Below, piece after piece: positions 16,562 through 24,873 of a stretch of 64,000 nucleotides of DNA. A program made the translations under genes and the position numbers. Numbering within the stretch: the stretch's first letter is position 1; each line of letters opens with the position of its first letter. The notes below the pieces were generated by a model. That model ran no database searches. It saw only the letters and a program-made list of their open reading frames with translations, and had not been told where the DNA came from. The DNA is from Pseudomonadales bacterium (GTDB lineage Bacteria > Pseudomonadota > Gammaproteobacteria > Pseudomonadales > Azotimanducaceae). Location of the stretch: NCBI GenBank assembly GCA_012103505.1, contig WLWP01000001.1, positions 1,116,001-1,180,000 of the forward strand, read 5' to 3'.

Positions 16562-18382
16562 CTAGGCGTGCATGGCATCATACACCTGTTTGGCAATATG
16601 GGCGTTAATCCCGGGTACTTTGGCGATTTCTTCGGAACTGGCACCTTTGATACCAGCTAGTCCGCCAAAGTGTGTGAGCAACTCGCGACGCCGCTTCGGA
16701 CCAATCCCAGGAATAGATTCTAGGGGCGATTGACTGCGATTGTTTGATCTTCGTTGTCGGTGCCCAGTTATAGCAAAACGGTGAGCCTCGTCTCGTATGT
16801 GCTGCAACAAGTGAGCCCCGGCTGAACTACCGTCCATATGCACTTCAGCACTATCCAGAAAAAACCGCTCTAGACCAACCTTGCGGTCAGGACCCTTGGC
16901 GATACCCAAGACCTGAAGTTCGGTGACACCGAGCTCTTTGAGAACTTCGTGTGCTCGATTTAACTGCCCCTTGCCACCATCAATGATTAACAAATCCGGC
17001 ATTTGCACTTCGCCTTTCTGCACACGCTTATAACGACGACGTAGTGCTTGCTCCATCGCACCATAGTCATCCCCTGGTACGACGCCTTCAATATTGAAGC
17101 GACGATAGTCCGACTTAAGCGGACCGTTGGTATCGAAAACAACACAAGATGCGACTGTCGCTTCTCCCATCGTGTGGCTGATATCGAAACACTCCATACG
17201 TTGGGGGAGATCTTCAAGTGCGAGCGATTCTTGTAGTGCGACGAAACGACCGAACATGTTTCGCTTGTTGGATAGATAGTTTTGTAGGCTGATCTGTGCG
17301 TTCTCGTGCGCGAGGTTTTGCCAACGCGCACGCTGACCGCGTACCACGTGACTTACTGCAACTTTTCGGCTGCTAGATTCTGTCAGTGCTGTGGACAGTA
17401 AGTTGAGATCCTCAAACCCATGCGAGACGATAAGGTCTTTTGGAATATCGCGCCCTCCCGACGCCAAGTAGTACTGTGACAGAAACGCACTCAAGACCTC
17501 TCCGTCCTCGATAGATAGTTCATTCTTAGGGAAAAATGTACGGTTACCGAGCATGCGACCAGCGCGGATAAACACGCCCTGCACACAGTACGCCCCTTGG
17601 TCCGAGACAAGGGAAAATATGTCTACGTCACCAGTTGCCCCATGGACGTTTTGATTTTCTTGCACTTTGCGTAGGTGGGTAATTTGGTCGCGATAACGTG
17701 CTGCTTTTTCAAACTCCAGAGTCTGTGCGGCAGATTCCATCTTACGCTTAAATATATCGAGCACTGCTTGGCTCTTACCTTCGAGAAACATAACCGCGAG
17801 CTCAACGTCTTGCTGATAATCCTCCGCATTGATCGCCGCGACACACGGGGCTGTACATCTGCGAATCTGGTGCTGTAGGCAGGGTCGTGAGCGATTCTTG
17901 AAATAAGAGTCGTCGCAGTTTCTTAGCTGGAATACTTTTTGCAGAATATTCAGACTGTCCCGAACAGCATAAGCAGAAGGAAATGGTCCGAAGTATTTGC
18001 CTGTTCTAGCCTTCGCGCCGCGGTGAAAAGTCAGGCGTGGGTACTCGGCATGACCAGTGAGATAAATGTAGGGGTAGGATTTATCGTCCCGCAAAACGAT
18101 ATTATAGGGTGGGCGCAGTTCCTTGATCAGGCTCTGTTCCAAAAGCAACGCTTCGGTCTCACTGGCAGTGATTGTGACTTCGATGCGCCTAATCTTCGCA
18201 ACCAATGCCATGGTCTTGGCTTGCAAGCCACTGGCGCGAAAATAGCTGGTCACCCGATTTTTGAGATTGCGGGCTTTGCCGACGTAGAGAACCTCATCGT
18301 CTACGCCAAACATGCGGTAGACTCCGGGCTTCTTGGAGAGTGATTTTAGAAATTCTTCAATGTCAAAGCTCAGGTCGCCCAT
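16562..18382 (-). CDS. uvrC: UvrABC excision nuclease subunit C
   Basis: This 606-aa endonuclease makes both incisions in nucleotide-excision repair. The N-terminal GIY-YIG domain reads KKPGVYRMF and VLYVGKARNLKNRV. The UVR interaction motif is near residue 210 (ILDIFKRKMESAAQTLEFEK). The RNase H-like 3' domain contains MECFDISHTMGE, and the C-terminal tandem helix-hairpin-helix contains IPGIGPKRRRELL and KVPGINAHIA. Length matches E. coli (610 aa). It sits between a glycosylase gene upstream and pgsA downstream, so a repair gene has been inserted into the usual gacA-uvrC pair. Confidence 0.96.
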   Translation of the reverse strand: MGDLSFDIEEFLKSLSKKPGVYRMFGVDDEVLYVGKARNLKNRVTSYFRASGLQAKTMALVAKIRRIEVTITASETEALLLEQSLIKELRPPYNIVLRDDKSYPYIYLTGHAEYPRLTFHRGAKARTGKYFGPFPSAYAVRDSLNILQKVFQLRNCDDSYFKNRSRPCLQHQIRRCTAPCVAAINAEDYQQDVELAVMFLEGKSQAVLDIFKRKMESAAQTLEFEKAARYRDQITHLRKVQENQNVHGATGDVDIFSLVSDQGAYCVQGVFIRAGRMLGNRTFFPKNELSIEDGEVLSAFLSQYYLASGGRDIPKDLIVSHGFEDLNLLSTALTESSSRKVAVSHVVRGQRARWQNLAHENAQISLQNYLSNKRNMFGRFVALQESLALEDLPQRMECFDISHTMGEATVASCVVFDTNGPLKSDYRRFNIEGVVPGDDYGAMEQALRRRYKRVQKGEVQMPDLLIIDGGKGQLNRAHEVLKELGVTELQVLGIAKGPDRKVGLERFFLDSAEVHMDGSSAGAHLLQHIRDEAHRFAITGHRQRRSNNRSQSPLESIPGIGPKRRRELLTHFGGLAGIKGASSEEIAKVPGINAHIAKQVYDAMHA

Positions 18383-18430
18383 AGAGGCAACTATAGCGCA
18401 ACACCTACCTCGTCTGCTTTGAAAATCAGA

Positions 18431-19123
18431 TTAATCCGCGGAAACAAATTCCTTCGCCGTCGTGAGCGCATCACACAACATGGTCTGCGTAATACGACGT
18501 GTATTCACGTTCAGTTGGCTCGGGTGAAACGACGCAACATGCAGTAGTTTAGGATCAATCAATTGGCGAGCACCGTGCTTGAAAACACAAGGTTTGGAAT
18601 CCGGCTGGGCGTAACCACCAAGCAAAGATTTTTGGAAAAGAAGTTTTGTCACCGCACGATGCGCGACGCCACCCAAGGAGACAATAGCTCTCGGCAGAAG
18701 CCGTCTCTTCGGTGCGTGATCGATTAGTTCCTCAGCAAGAAAACCCTGGCAGTTATTAACCTCTTCGCTCTTGGGTGCATTGCTTGGGGGTAAACACTTG
18801 ACCGCGTTTGTGATCCGCAGGTTGTTGAGCCGTGCTTGGCTAGGATCCGGTGAAGAAGCCAGATCTAGTTCGTGTAATGCCGAAAATAAGAAGTTGCCAC
18901 TCGCGTCACCAACAAAAGGTCGCCCTGTTTTGAAAGCGCCGTGCAATCCAGGCGCCAACCCAACCAGTAGTATTCTTGCGTCCTTTACGCCCCAGCTTGG
19001 AACAGGTCGCGCATGGTAACTTGGGTATAACTGCCTCAATTCGCAGGCATGCTGGGCCAAACGCGAACATTTGGTGCAGCCGCTTAGAGCTTGCCGTTCA
19101 ACCGACTTGGCGACGCGGATCAT
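18431..19123 (-). CDS. Uracil-DNA glycosylase, family 5-like (UdgB-type)
   Basis: A 230-aa glycosylase removing uracil and possibly other deaminated bases from DNA. Motif 1 is LVGLAPGLHGAFKTGRPFVGD, close to the family 5 form (GLAPxxHG-NRTGRPF). ITNAVKCLPP is the central motif, and SFHPSQLNVNTRRIT is motif 3. Cysteines in GCTKCSRL and further on (NAVKCLPP, KPCVF) are consistent with the 4Fe-4S cluster of families 4 and 5. It overlaps the end of the gacA-like frame by 26 bases and lies 48 bases upstream of uvrC, forming a DNA-repair pair. The family call is good; substrate range is not predictable. Confidence 0.87.
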   Translation of the reverse strand: MIRVAKSVERQALSGCTKCSRLAQHACELRQLYPSYHARPVPSWGVKDARILLVGLAPGLHGAFKTGRPFVGDASGNFLFSALHELDLASSPDPSQARLNNLRITNAVKCLPPSNAPKSEEVNNCQGFLAEELIDHAPKRRLLPRAIVSLGGVAHRAVTKLLFQKSLLGGYAQPDSKPCVFKHGARQLIDPKLLHVASFHPSQLNVNTRRITQTMLCDALTTAKEFVSAD

Positions 19124-19370
19124 GTAGCCCTACCCCTTCGTCTGCAGTTGTTTGCGGTTCTGCCCGTTTGGGTAAGGCATTCCCCAACACCATGCCGTGT
19201 CTGACGGCCAACAGAGCGAGTTCAACGTCGCTGGAGATCTTCAGTTTTTCGAATATCCGATAGCGGTAACTGTTAACAGTCTTCGGAGAGAGGTGCAGGT
19301 GTATTGAGATATCGCTGACCTTTTGACAATTGACTACCATCATCATGATTTGCATTTCTCTATGCGACAA
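19098..19370 (-). pseudogene. GacA/UvrY-like regulator, C-terminal LuxR-type HTH part after a frameshift
   Basis: This frame holds the DNA-binding half of a GacA-type regulator: LSHREMQIMMMVVNCQKVSDIS, HLSPKTVNSYRYRIFEKL and SSDVELALLAVRHGM, each close to the Pseudomonas GacA C-terminus. Homology extends a few codons upstream of the nominal start (SPFDSLSHRE, near 19385), where it should join the receiver domain that lies in another frame. A single-base deletion near 19380-19395 explains the break. The fragment has no ribosome-binding site of its own. It is followed by the glycosylase gene, which overlaps its last 26 bases. Confidence 0.8.
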
Positions 19371-19813
19371 GGAATCAAACGGACTGCAGTGTGCATTTCA
19401 TATGCATAGCTCGCTAATTCTTGAGCAACATCGTGACAGACATAGCGCTGCCCGCCAAATACTCGCCGTATTGCTAGTAGAAGCTCAGCCTGGTCCACGT
19501 TCTTCGATAGATAACCGCGTGCACCAGCTTTCAACATCTGGGCGGGATATGGTGCGTTGACGCAGTGGGTGAGCGCGATAACCCGCGGCGCTGGCTCGAA
19601 CCTCACTATGCGCTGGGTCGCCTCTAGACCACCCATGCCACTGAGCAAAATCTCCATGAGGACAATATCTGGTTTCAGATGTCGAGCTGAAGCGACTGCA
19701 TCTTCTCCAGTTGCTGCTTCACCCACAATCGAAACATTCGGTACGTCGCTAAAAACTCGAATCAGACCTGTTCGAAATAGTTGTTGATCATCGGCCACAA
19801 GTACTCGAATCAT
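19343..19813 (-). pseudogene. gacA: GacA/UvrY-like regulator, receiver part with Glu in place of the phosphoacceptor Asp
   Basis: ATG 19813 has AGGGGGTG just upstream and begins MIRVLVADDQQLFRTG, like GacA; the longer open frame to 19948 is not supported. Receiver residues present are the acidic pair (ADDQQ), Thr (IALTHC) and Lys (GYLSKNV). Residue 54, the phosphorylated Asp in GacA, is Glu here (VLMEILLSGMGG, codon 19652-19654). After QRYVCHDVAQELASYAYEMHT the frame runs out of homology, and the HTH half continues in the 19098-19370 frame. Order gacA-(udg)-uvrC-pgsA matches the conserved gammaproteobacterial locus. Both changes suggest decay; a sequencing error could explain the frameshift but not the substitution. 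Confidence 0.8.
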
Positions 19814-19969
19814 CACACCCCCTAAACCATTTTGTATTAGTTGTGATGTTCGACCATAGTGCGCGCCCCAACCGCGAACAATCCGTACAGGCCAAATTCG
19901 TGCGAACTTCCAGGAAATCTCCACAAAGCGATATCTCCTTGATATCACTTTAAATAGGTCGTTCCAAAG

Positions 19970-21154
19970 CTAGCTGGTGAACGCTTGGATACCGGTCTGG
20001 GCTCTGCCGAGAATCAAGGCGTGAATGTCGTGGGTACCTTCGTATGTATTCACAGTTTCCAAATTCATAACATGTCGTATGACGTGAAACTCATCGGAGA
20101 TACCGTTGCCGCCATGCATGTCGCGTGCGACGCGGGCGATATCCAAAGCCTTGCCACAATTGTTGCGTTTCATCAGCGAAATAACTTCGACCGGAAGACT
20201 GTCCTCATCGAACATCCTGCCCATACGCAGACAGCTCTGCAGACCGAGTGTGATCTCAGTCTGCATATCAGCAAGTTTCTTCTGCACCAGCTGCGTTGCT
20301 GCTAGCGGTCGTCCGAACTGTGTGCGCTCGAGAGTATATGTACGCGCTGCGTGCCAACAACTTTCTGCGGCTCCCATCGCACCCCAGGCGATGCCGTAGC
20401 GCGCTCGGTTTAAGCACCCGAACGGTCCGCCGAGCCCTCTACCCTCTGGAAGCAGGTTTTCTTCTGGAACGAACACGTCTTGCAAAACGATCTCACCAGT
20501 AACTGATGCGCGCAGACTCATCTTTCCTTCGATTTTTGGTGTGCTGAAACCTTTGAATTCCCGCTCTACGATGAAGCCACGAATCTCTCCATCTAGTTTT
20601 GCCCAAACTACGGCGAGGTCTGCGATCGGAGAATTCGTAATCCACATTTTGGCACCGTTAAGGACGTAACCACCTTCGGCGGGTTTCGCGACAGTCACCA
20701 TGCTCCCTGGGTCCGAACCGTGGTCAGGTTCCGTCAGACCGAAACAACCCACCCATTCACCTGTTGCGAGTTTGGGTAAATACTTTTCGCGCTGAGCTTC
20801 ATTGCCATATGCGTGAATTGGGTGCATCACCAAGGACGACTGCACGCTCATTGCGGACCGATAACCGGAGTCAACGCGCTCAACTTCACGGGCCATGAGC
20901 CCATAGCAGACGTAATTCACATTCGAGCAGCCGTACTTTTCAGGCAATGTGGCACCAAGCATGCCGAGCGCACCGAACTCGTTCATGATCTCCCGATCAA
21001 AAGTCTCATTGCGATTCGCCATCAAGACCCTCGACATTAAGCGGTCCTGCGCGAAATCGTGCGCACTGTCTTTCACCATGCGCTCTTCTTCTGTGAGCTG
21101 TGAATCTAGGAATAGCGGATCCTCCCAGGAGAATCCAACTCGAACGTTACTCAT
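19970..21154 (-). CDS. gcdH: Glutaryl-CoA dehydrogenase
   Basis: A 394-aa flavoenzyme oxidising and decarboxylating glutaryl-CoA to crotonyl-CoA in lysine/tryptophan breakdown. The N-terminus [18 protein letters not shown], the [15 protein letters not shown] block, [17 protein letters not shown], the catalytic-Glu region [20 protein letters not shown] and the terminal IQAF are those of glutaryl-CoA rather than medium-chain enzymes. Start ATG 21154 follows AAGAGG. It is monocistronic in appearance: the next minus-strand gene upstream starts at 23099 and ends 80 bases away. No CoA-transferase or LysR regulator accompanies it in this window. Confidence 0.92.
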   Translation of the reverse strand: MSNVRVGFSWEDPLFLDSQLTEEERMVKDSAHDFAQDRLMSRVLMANRNETFDREIMNEFGALGMLGATLPEKYGCSNVNYVCYGLMAREVERVDSGYRSAMSVQSSLVMHPIHAYGNEAQREKYLPKLATGEWVGCFGLTEPDHGSDPGSMVTVAKPAEGGYVLNGAKMWITNSPIADLAVVWAKLDGEIRGFIVEREFKGFSTPKIEGKMSLRASVTGEIVLQDVFVPEENLLPEGRGLGGPFGCLNRARYGIAWGAMGAAESCWHAARTYTLERTQFGRPLAATQLVQKKLADMQTEITLGLQSCLRMGRMFDEDSLPVEVISLMKRNNCGKALDIARVARDMHGGNGISDEFHVIRHVMNLETVNTYEGTHDIHALILGRAQTGIQAFTS

Positions 21155-21233
21155 GCCTGCGCCTCTTATCTGCTTTTTTAAAGTTTCGGATGCACCCTAA
21201 TGCAGGCTCAGACCGACTGCAACGGCAATGAAA

Positions 21234-23099
21234 CTATTCGTCTGCCTGTAGAAAAAGGCTAAACCAAGTGCCATTCGAACCTGTGCGCAAGTCCAGCTCG
21301 CCACCTATCTCTGCGACAAGTCGGTAGACGACAGAAAGTCCAATGCCTTGGTGCTCATCACCTTTGCTTGACTCTTTCGCGCCACGCAAATTGGTTAACA
21401 CCGATTCGGGGAGCCCCGGTCCTGTGTCACTCACGCTGATTTCAAAACCATAATCCTCATTGCGAAAATGTTGATGGCTAAATTCCAACGTGACGCTCCC
21501 GCCATTCGCGGATGCTCCACCGGCATTTTTTAGCAGGTTGGTTAGTATTTGATGGAGTGCACCCTTGTCGACCTGAGTTTGGAAATTCTCGACGGAGGTT
21601 TTAAAACTAACGTCGATTTGGCGGGCTGCCAGGGCACCGGCCTGTAACGTGGCGATGTCCCTCAACCACGCGACTAAATCTAGATCGGTGAGCACACCAA
21701 GTTGTTCGACCTCGGTGGTTATACTCTCTGGAATGTCCCGAGCTCGGGCGAAGATTTGACCAGCACGATGCAACTCGCTGGTGATTAGCTGCAATTGCTC
21801 AGTTACGGTCGGATCGTCTTGTAACTTTAACTCTAGGATGTGCAGGTAGTTGTGGACAATGCTTAGTGGGTTGTTTGCCTCGTGAACGATCTCGCGGAGA
21901 CGAGCTATCTCTTCTTCGCGATAGGTAGACAGCTGCCCGTCCTCAGCGGTTGGATTTTGTGGGTTCGGTAGCCTCCTAGAAAAAGCCTCGACGTAGAGTT
22001 GCAGAGCAGTGTCAACGTCGAGGTCATCGTCTGCATCGGCGACAAAAACGATGGCTGGCTCGCCATCGGTTGCGCGTAAAACTGCATTGTCGCACTCGAG
22101 ACGTTGCATGAGTTGACGATCGACAACGGCGATATCGAAACTTTCAAGCAGCGTCACATTGGCGCCTGTACGAACAGCTTGTGCCACGCCACTGCTACGA
22201 CTCGCACGTTGAACACTAAGCTCGCGATTTGGGAAGAGCTCGAACTTTTCAAGATCGTCACTCTGAACGAGCAGCAGTGGCGCCTTGGTAAACAGAGTGC
22301 GACTCACTTGAGTGTGCATCGATGCTAGCTCGCTAAAGTCAACACAACGTTGCAAGGCAGCCGTGGCTACGTTGATTTGTTGTCTAAGCCAAATACGATG
22401 AGACCAATCGACCTCATCGTCGATTTCGAGTGAAAGGTAAGCTAGGTGTTCACGAACCTTTCTGTCCGCTTGCGCTAAGAGGTCTCGGTAGTCTGAGACA
22501 TTCAAACCCAGGAGCTCCCCTGCAAGTCGCTCATCACGGCCCAGTTCTATCGCATCTACGACGACGAAGATCTTGAGTTCTAACGCCGCGTCTTCGAGTA
22601 GGTCCGGACGCGCGCCGCGAAACTCAATTAAGTCTGCTAGGACAGGGTCAATGGGTATATGAACGCCTGACAGAGCTAAGAGTGCTCGTATTCGTTCATC
22701 GCGCGAGACTGCCTCTGCATTGGGGGTGGGTGGTAGAAAATGGTCTGCTAGAACTTCGGCGAGCTGCGCTGCGCGCAAAACAGTCGACCATTGATCGAGC
22801 GAGAGACGCGCACTGGTGGGCGTTGGTGAAACCGTCCAAACCTGCGCATCAGCCATGCCTTTAAGTTCATCGCTCGCAAGCCCATCCAGGCGTTCCCGCA
22901 ACAAGCTCGTTTGCGCTGGTATTTGCAGAATTCGTAGCCAACGACTTAAAAGGTCGGCATCACTCGTAATCAGAGACAGCAGTCGGTCCATGTCAGTAGG
23001 ACCTGGATCGACCAATTCGAGATATCTGTATATGACCGCGTCGGGGGTCACTGATGCGACTCCTTTCCAACACAGCTGCGCTAACCTTGCACAGCGCAT
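21234..23099 (-). CDS. HDOD-like domain and histidine kinase fusion protein
   Basis: A 621-aa soluble signalling protein. The first 250 residues are helical with the character of HDOD domains (YLELVDPGPTDMDRLLSLITSDADLLSRWLRIL). A GAF-like section follows (about 250-380). The C-terminus is a histidine kinase: H box IVHEANNPLSIVHNYLHIL with His near residue 404, N box ILTNLLKNAGGAS, G1 SDTGPGLPES and G2 GIGLSVVYRL. There are no membrane segments, so it senses an internal signal or works with partner proteins. No adjacent response regulator exists. The HDOD assignment is by pattern only; the kinase part is certain. Confidence 0.78.
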   Translation of the reverse strand: MRCARLAQLCWKGVASVTPDAVIYRYLELVDPGPTDMDRLLSLITSDADLLSRWLRILQIPAQTSLLRERLDGLASDELKGMADAQVWTVSPTPTSARLSLDQWSTVLRAAQLAEVLADHFLPPTPNAEAVSRDERIRALLALSGVHIPIDPVLADLIEFRGARPDLLEDAALELKIFVVVDAIELGRDERLAGELLGLNVSDYRDLLAQADRKVREHLAYLSLEIDDEVDWSHRIWLRQQINVATAALQRCVDFSELASMHTQVSRTLFTKAPLLLVQSDDLEKFELFPNRELSVQRASRSSGVAQAVRTGANVTLLESFDIAVVDRQLMQRLECDNAVLRATDGEPAIVFVADADDDLDVDTALQLYVEAFSRRLPNPQNPTAEDGQLSTYREEEIARLREIVHEANNPLSIVHNYLHILELKLQDDPTVTEQLQLITSELHRAGQIFARARDIPESITTEVEQLGVLTDLDLVAWLRDIATLQAGALAARQIDVSFKTSVENFQTQVDKGALHQILTNLLKNAGGASANGGSVTLEFSHQHFRNEDYGFEISVSDTGPGLPESVLTNLRGAKESSKGDEHQGIGLSVVYRLVAEIGGELDLRTGSNGTWFSLFLQADE

Positions 23100-23292
23100 G
23101 AAGCACCTGGTGTTAAAGCTTAGGTTCGACGCAACCGTTATCCTGCCCGGTCTCGTTTGAAGCTTACTGTCCTGCCCTATAGGTTGATTCTACCGTTCTC
23201 GCTTCGCTAGCTTTATCAGGAAGATGTAATGCACTGATTGATCTAAAATATTTATATATTTCAGTACGCTAAGCCAATTACCAAGATTGGTT

Positions 23293-24090
23293 CTATCGAA
23301 GAGTGTTGATTTCTGCTTTCAGTTGGAGCGCAGCCGTATTGGCAGCCTCAGCAAAGTCCACACCCTGACCTGCGTAGAGAATGCCACGCGAGCTGGAAAT
23401 GACAAGCCCGTTGCCACTTTCTGTTAGCCCGTGCCGTAAAACTGCTGCAAGATTACCACCCTGGGCGCCTATGCCAGGGACTAATAGCGGCATGTCGGCC
23501 ACGAGGGTCCGCACTCGACCAAGCTCCTCAGGGTAGGTTGCACCAGTCACCAGCATGCATTGTCCCGTCGAATTCCATTCTCTAACTCGTCTAGCGACTC
23601 GTTCAAATATCGGTGGTTCGTCAGAGTTTTGTAGCCAATCACTGTCTGCGTTGGAAGTGCGGCAGAGTATGGTGACGCCACGGTCTTTGTAATCCAAAAA
23701 TGGTTGAATACTTTCGAGCCCTAGATATGGGTTCAGGGTGACCGTGTCGGCGTCGTAGCGCACAAACGCTTCTTTCGCGTAGTACGCTGCAGTGCTACCG
23801 ATATCGCCTCGCTTAGCGTCCAGAATGATCACGTGATGAGGGTGATTCGTTCTGATGTATCTGATCAGGTCCGCAAGTTCGTTCTCTCGACCCGCAGCTG
23901 CAAAATGAGCAAACTGTGGTTTGAATGCACAACAAGCATCCGCCGTGGCATCAACGATGGCTGTACAGAAATCGTAAAAGTGGCGCTCTTGGCCGATATG
24001 CGCTGGAATTTTGTGCGCGTCCGGGTCAAGCCCGACACACACAAGCGATTCGTTTTTTTGCCACGCGGTATTCAATTTGTCGACGAACAA
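23293..24090 (-). CDS. pyrF: Orotidine 5'-phosphate decarboxylase (type 2)
   Basis: A 265-aa TIM-barrel enzyme making UMP, the last step of pyrimidine synthesis. CVGLDPDAHKIP, FKPQFAHFAAAG, the catalytic ILDAKRGDIGST and the phosphate-binding VPGIGAQGGN are typical of the longer type 2 subfamily rather than the 230-aa E. coli type. It stands alone, divergent from the PilZ gene at 24331 across 240 bases that should hold both promoters. The kinase gene downstream begins about 190 bases after its stop. Confidence 0.93.
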   Translation of the reverse strand: MFVDKLNTAWQKNESLVCVGLDPDAHKIPAHIGQERHFYDFCTAIVDATADACCAFKPQFAHFAAAGRENELADLIRYIRTNHPHHVIILDAKRGDIGSTAAYYAKEAFVRYDADTVTLNPYLGLESIQPFLDYKDRGVTILCRTSNADSDWLQNSDEPPIFERVARRVREWNSTGQCMLVTGATYPEELGRVRTLVADMPLLVPGIGAQGGNLAAVLRHGLTESGNGLVISSSRGILYAGQGVDFAEAANTAALQLKAEINTLR

Positions 24091-24330
24091 TAGCGGTCCC
24101 CGTGTTGATATGCCCTTAAGTTTAAATTGATCTGCGCCACGTGTCCTATTGCGTCAGCTAATGCCAGAATTTTTCCGAGTTATCTGATGTCCATTTTTGG
24201 TATTTCCCTTAACCTTTTGAAATTTATAGTTTTATACTAGTGGCATGTTTATCGCATGATTTAGTCAAATCGATACGTATGAGAAGCTCGCGTAGGCAGA
24301 CCGTGCCGCGCTTGACTGGGAGTAGTTCGG

Positions 24331-24753
24331 ATGAGCGATAACGTCATTCACTTTAACAAGGCGCGTGTGCGCCGTTTTAGTCAGAACGACAAACGTGTAC
24401 ACCCGCGACTTGAGAGCGATGATCGACTCTTTACGCAAGTCGTGCTTGCGTCAGATCAGCCTGATCTCGTCGGCGTGACACTCTCGTGTACAGCGGTGAA
24501 CATGTCTGTCGGCGGCATTCAGTTCCGTACTACTGAACCGGTACCTGTCGGCACGCTACTAGACCTTTGGGTTGATGTTGCGTCACGACCCGGTAAATTT
24601 TTCCTTGCCGGTGAGGTTCGATGGAGCCGACCGACTGGCGAAAATGATGAGAACGGGCATGAACTTCACTTCATTGGCGTGCAGCTAAAAACTGGTGCTG
24701 CCACTGATATTCTAGATTGGCGAGAATTTCACGGGGCAGCTTTCGCTCGATAG
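24331..24753 (+). CDS. PilZ domain protein (c-di-GMP receptor)
   Basis: A 140-aa single-domain protein. The RxxxR motif reads RVHPR (near residue 23), and the second motif NMSVGGIQF gives the D/NxSxxG signature, so both c-di-GMP contact motifs are present. VRWSRP and FIGVQL complete the beta-barrel. It is followed 120 bases downstream by a DUF1631 gene on the same strand; I recall PilZ/DUF1631 neighbours in other gammaproteobacteria. It probably transmits a c-di-GMP signal to a surface or motility process, but no target is visible. Confidence 0.85.
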   Translation: MSDNVIHFNKARVRRFSQNDKRVHPRLESDDRLFTQVVLASDQPDLVGVTLSCTAVNMSVGGIQFRTTEPVPVGTLLDLWVDVASRPGKFFLAGEVRWSRPTGENDENGHELHFIGVQLKTGAATDILDWREFHGAAFAR

Positions 24754-24873
24754 CGTACCGATGTATCACCCGACCCGTGACCCCGATCACACCTAATCCG
24801 ATACTTCCGTCTCAGCCATTTCACTACCATCTTGGTGTAATTAGCACTCAGTAAAGCCCTCCAAGGTTAGACG

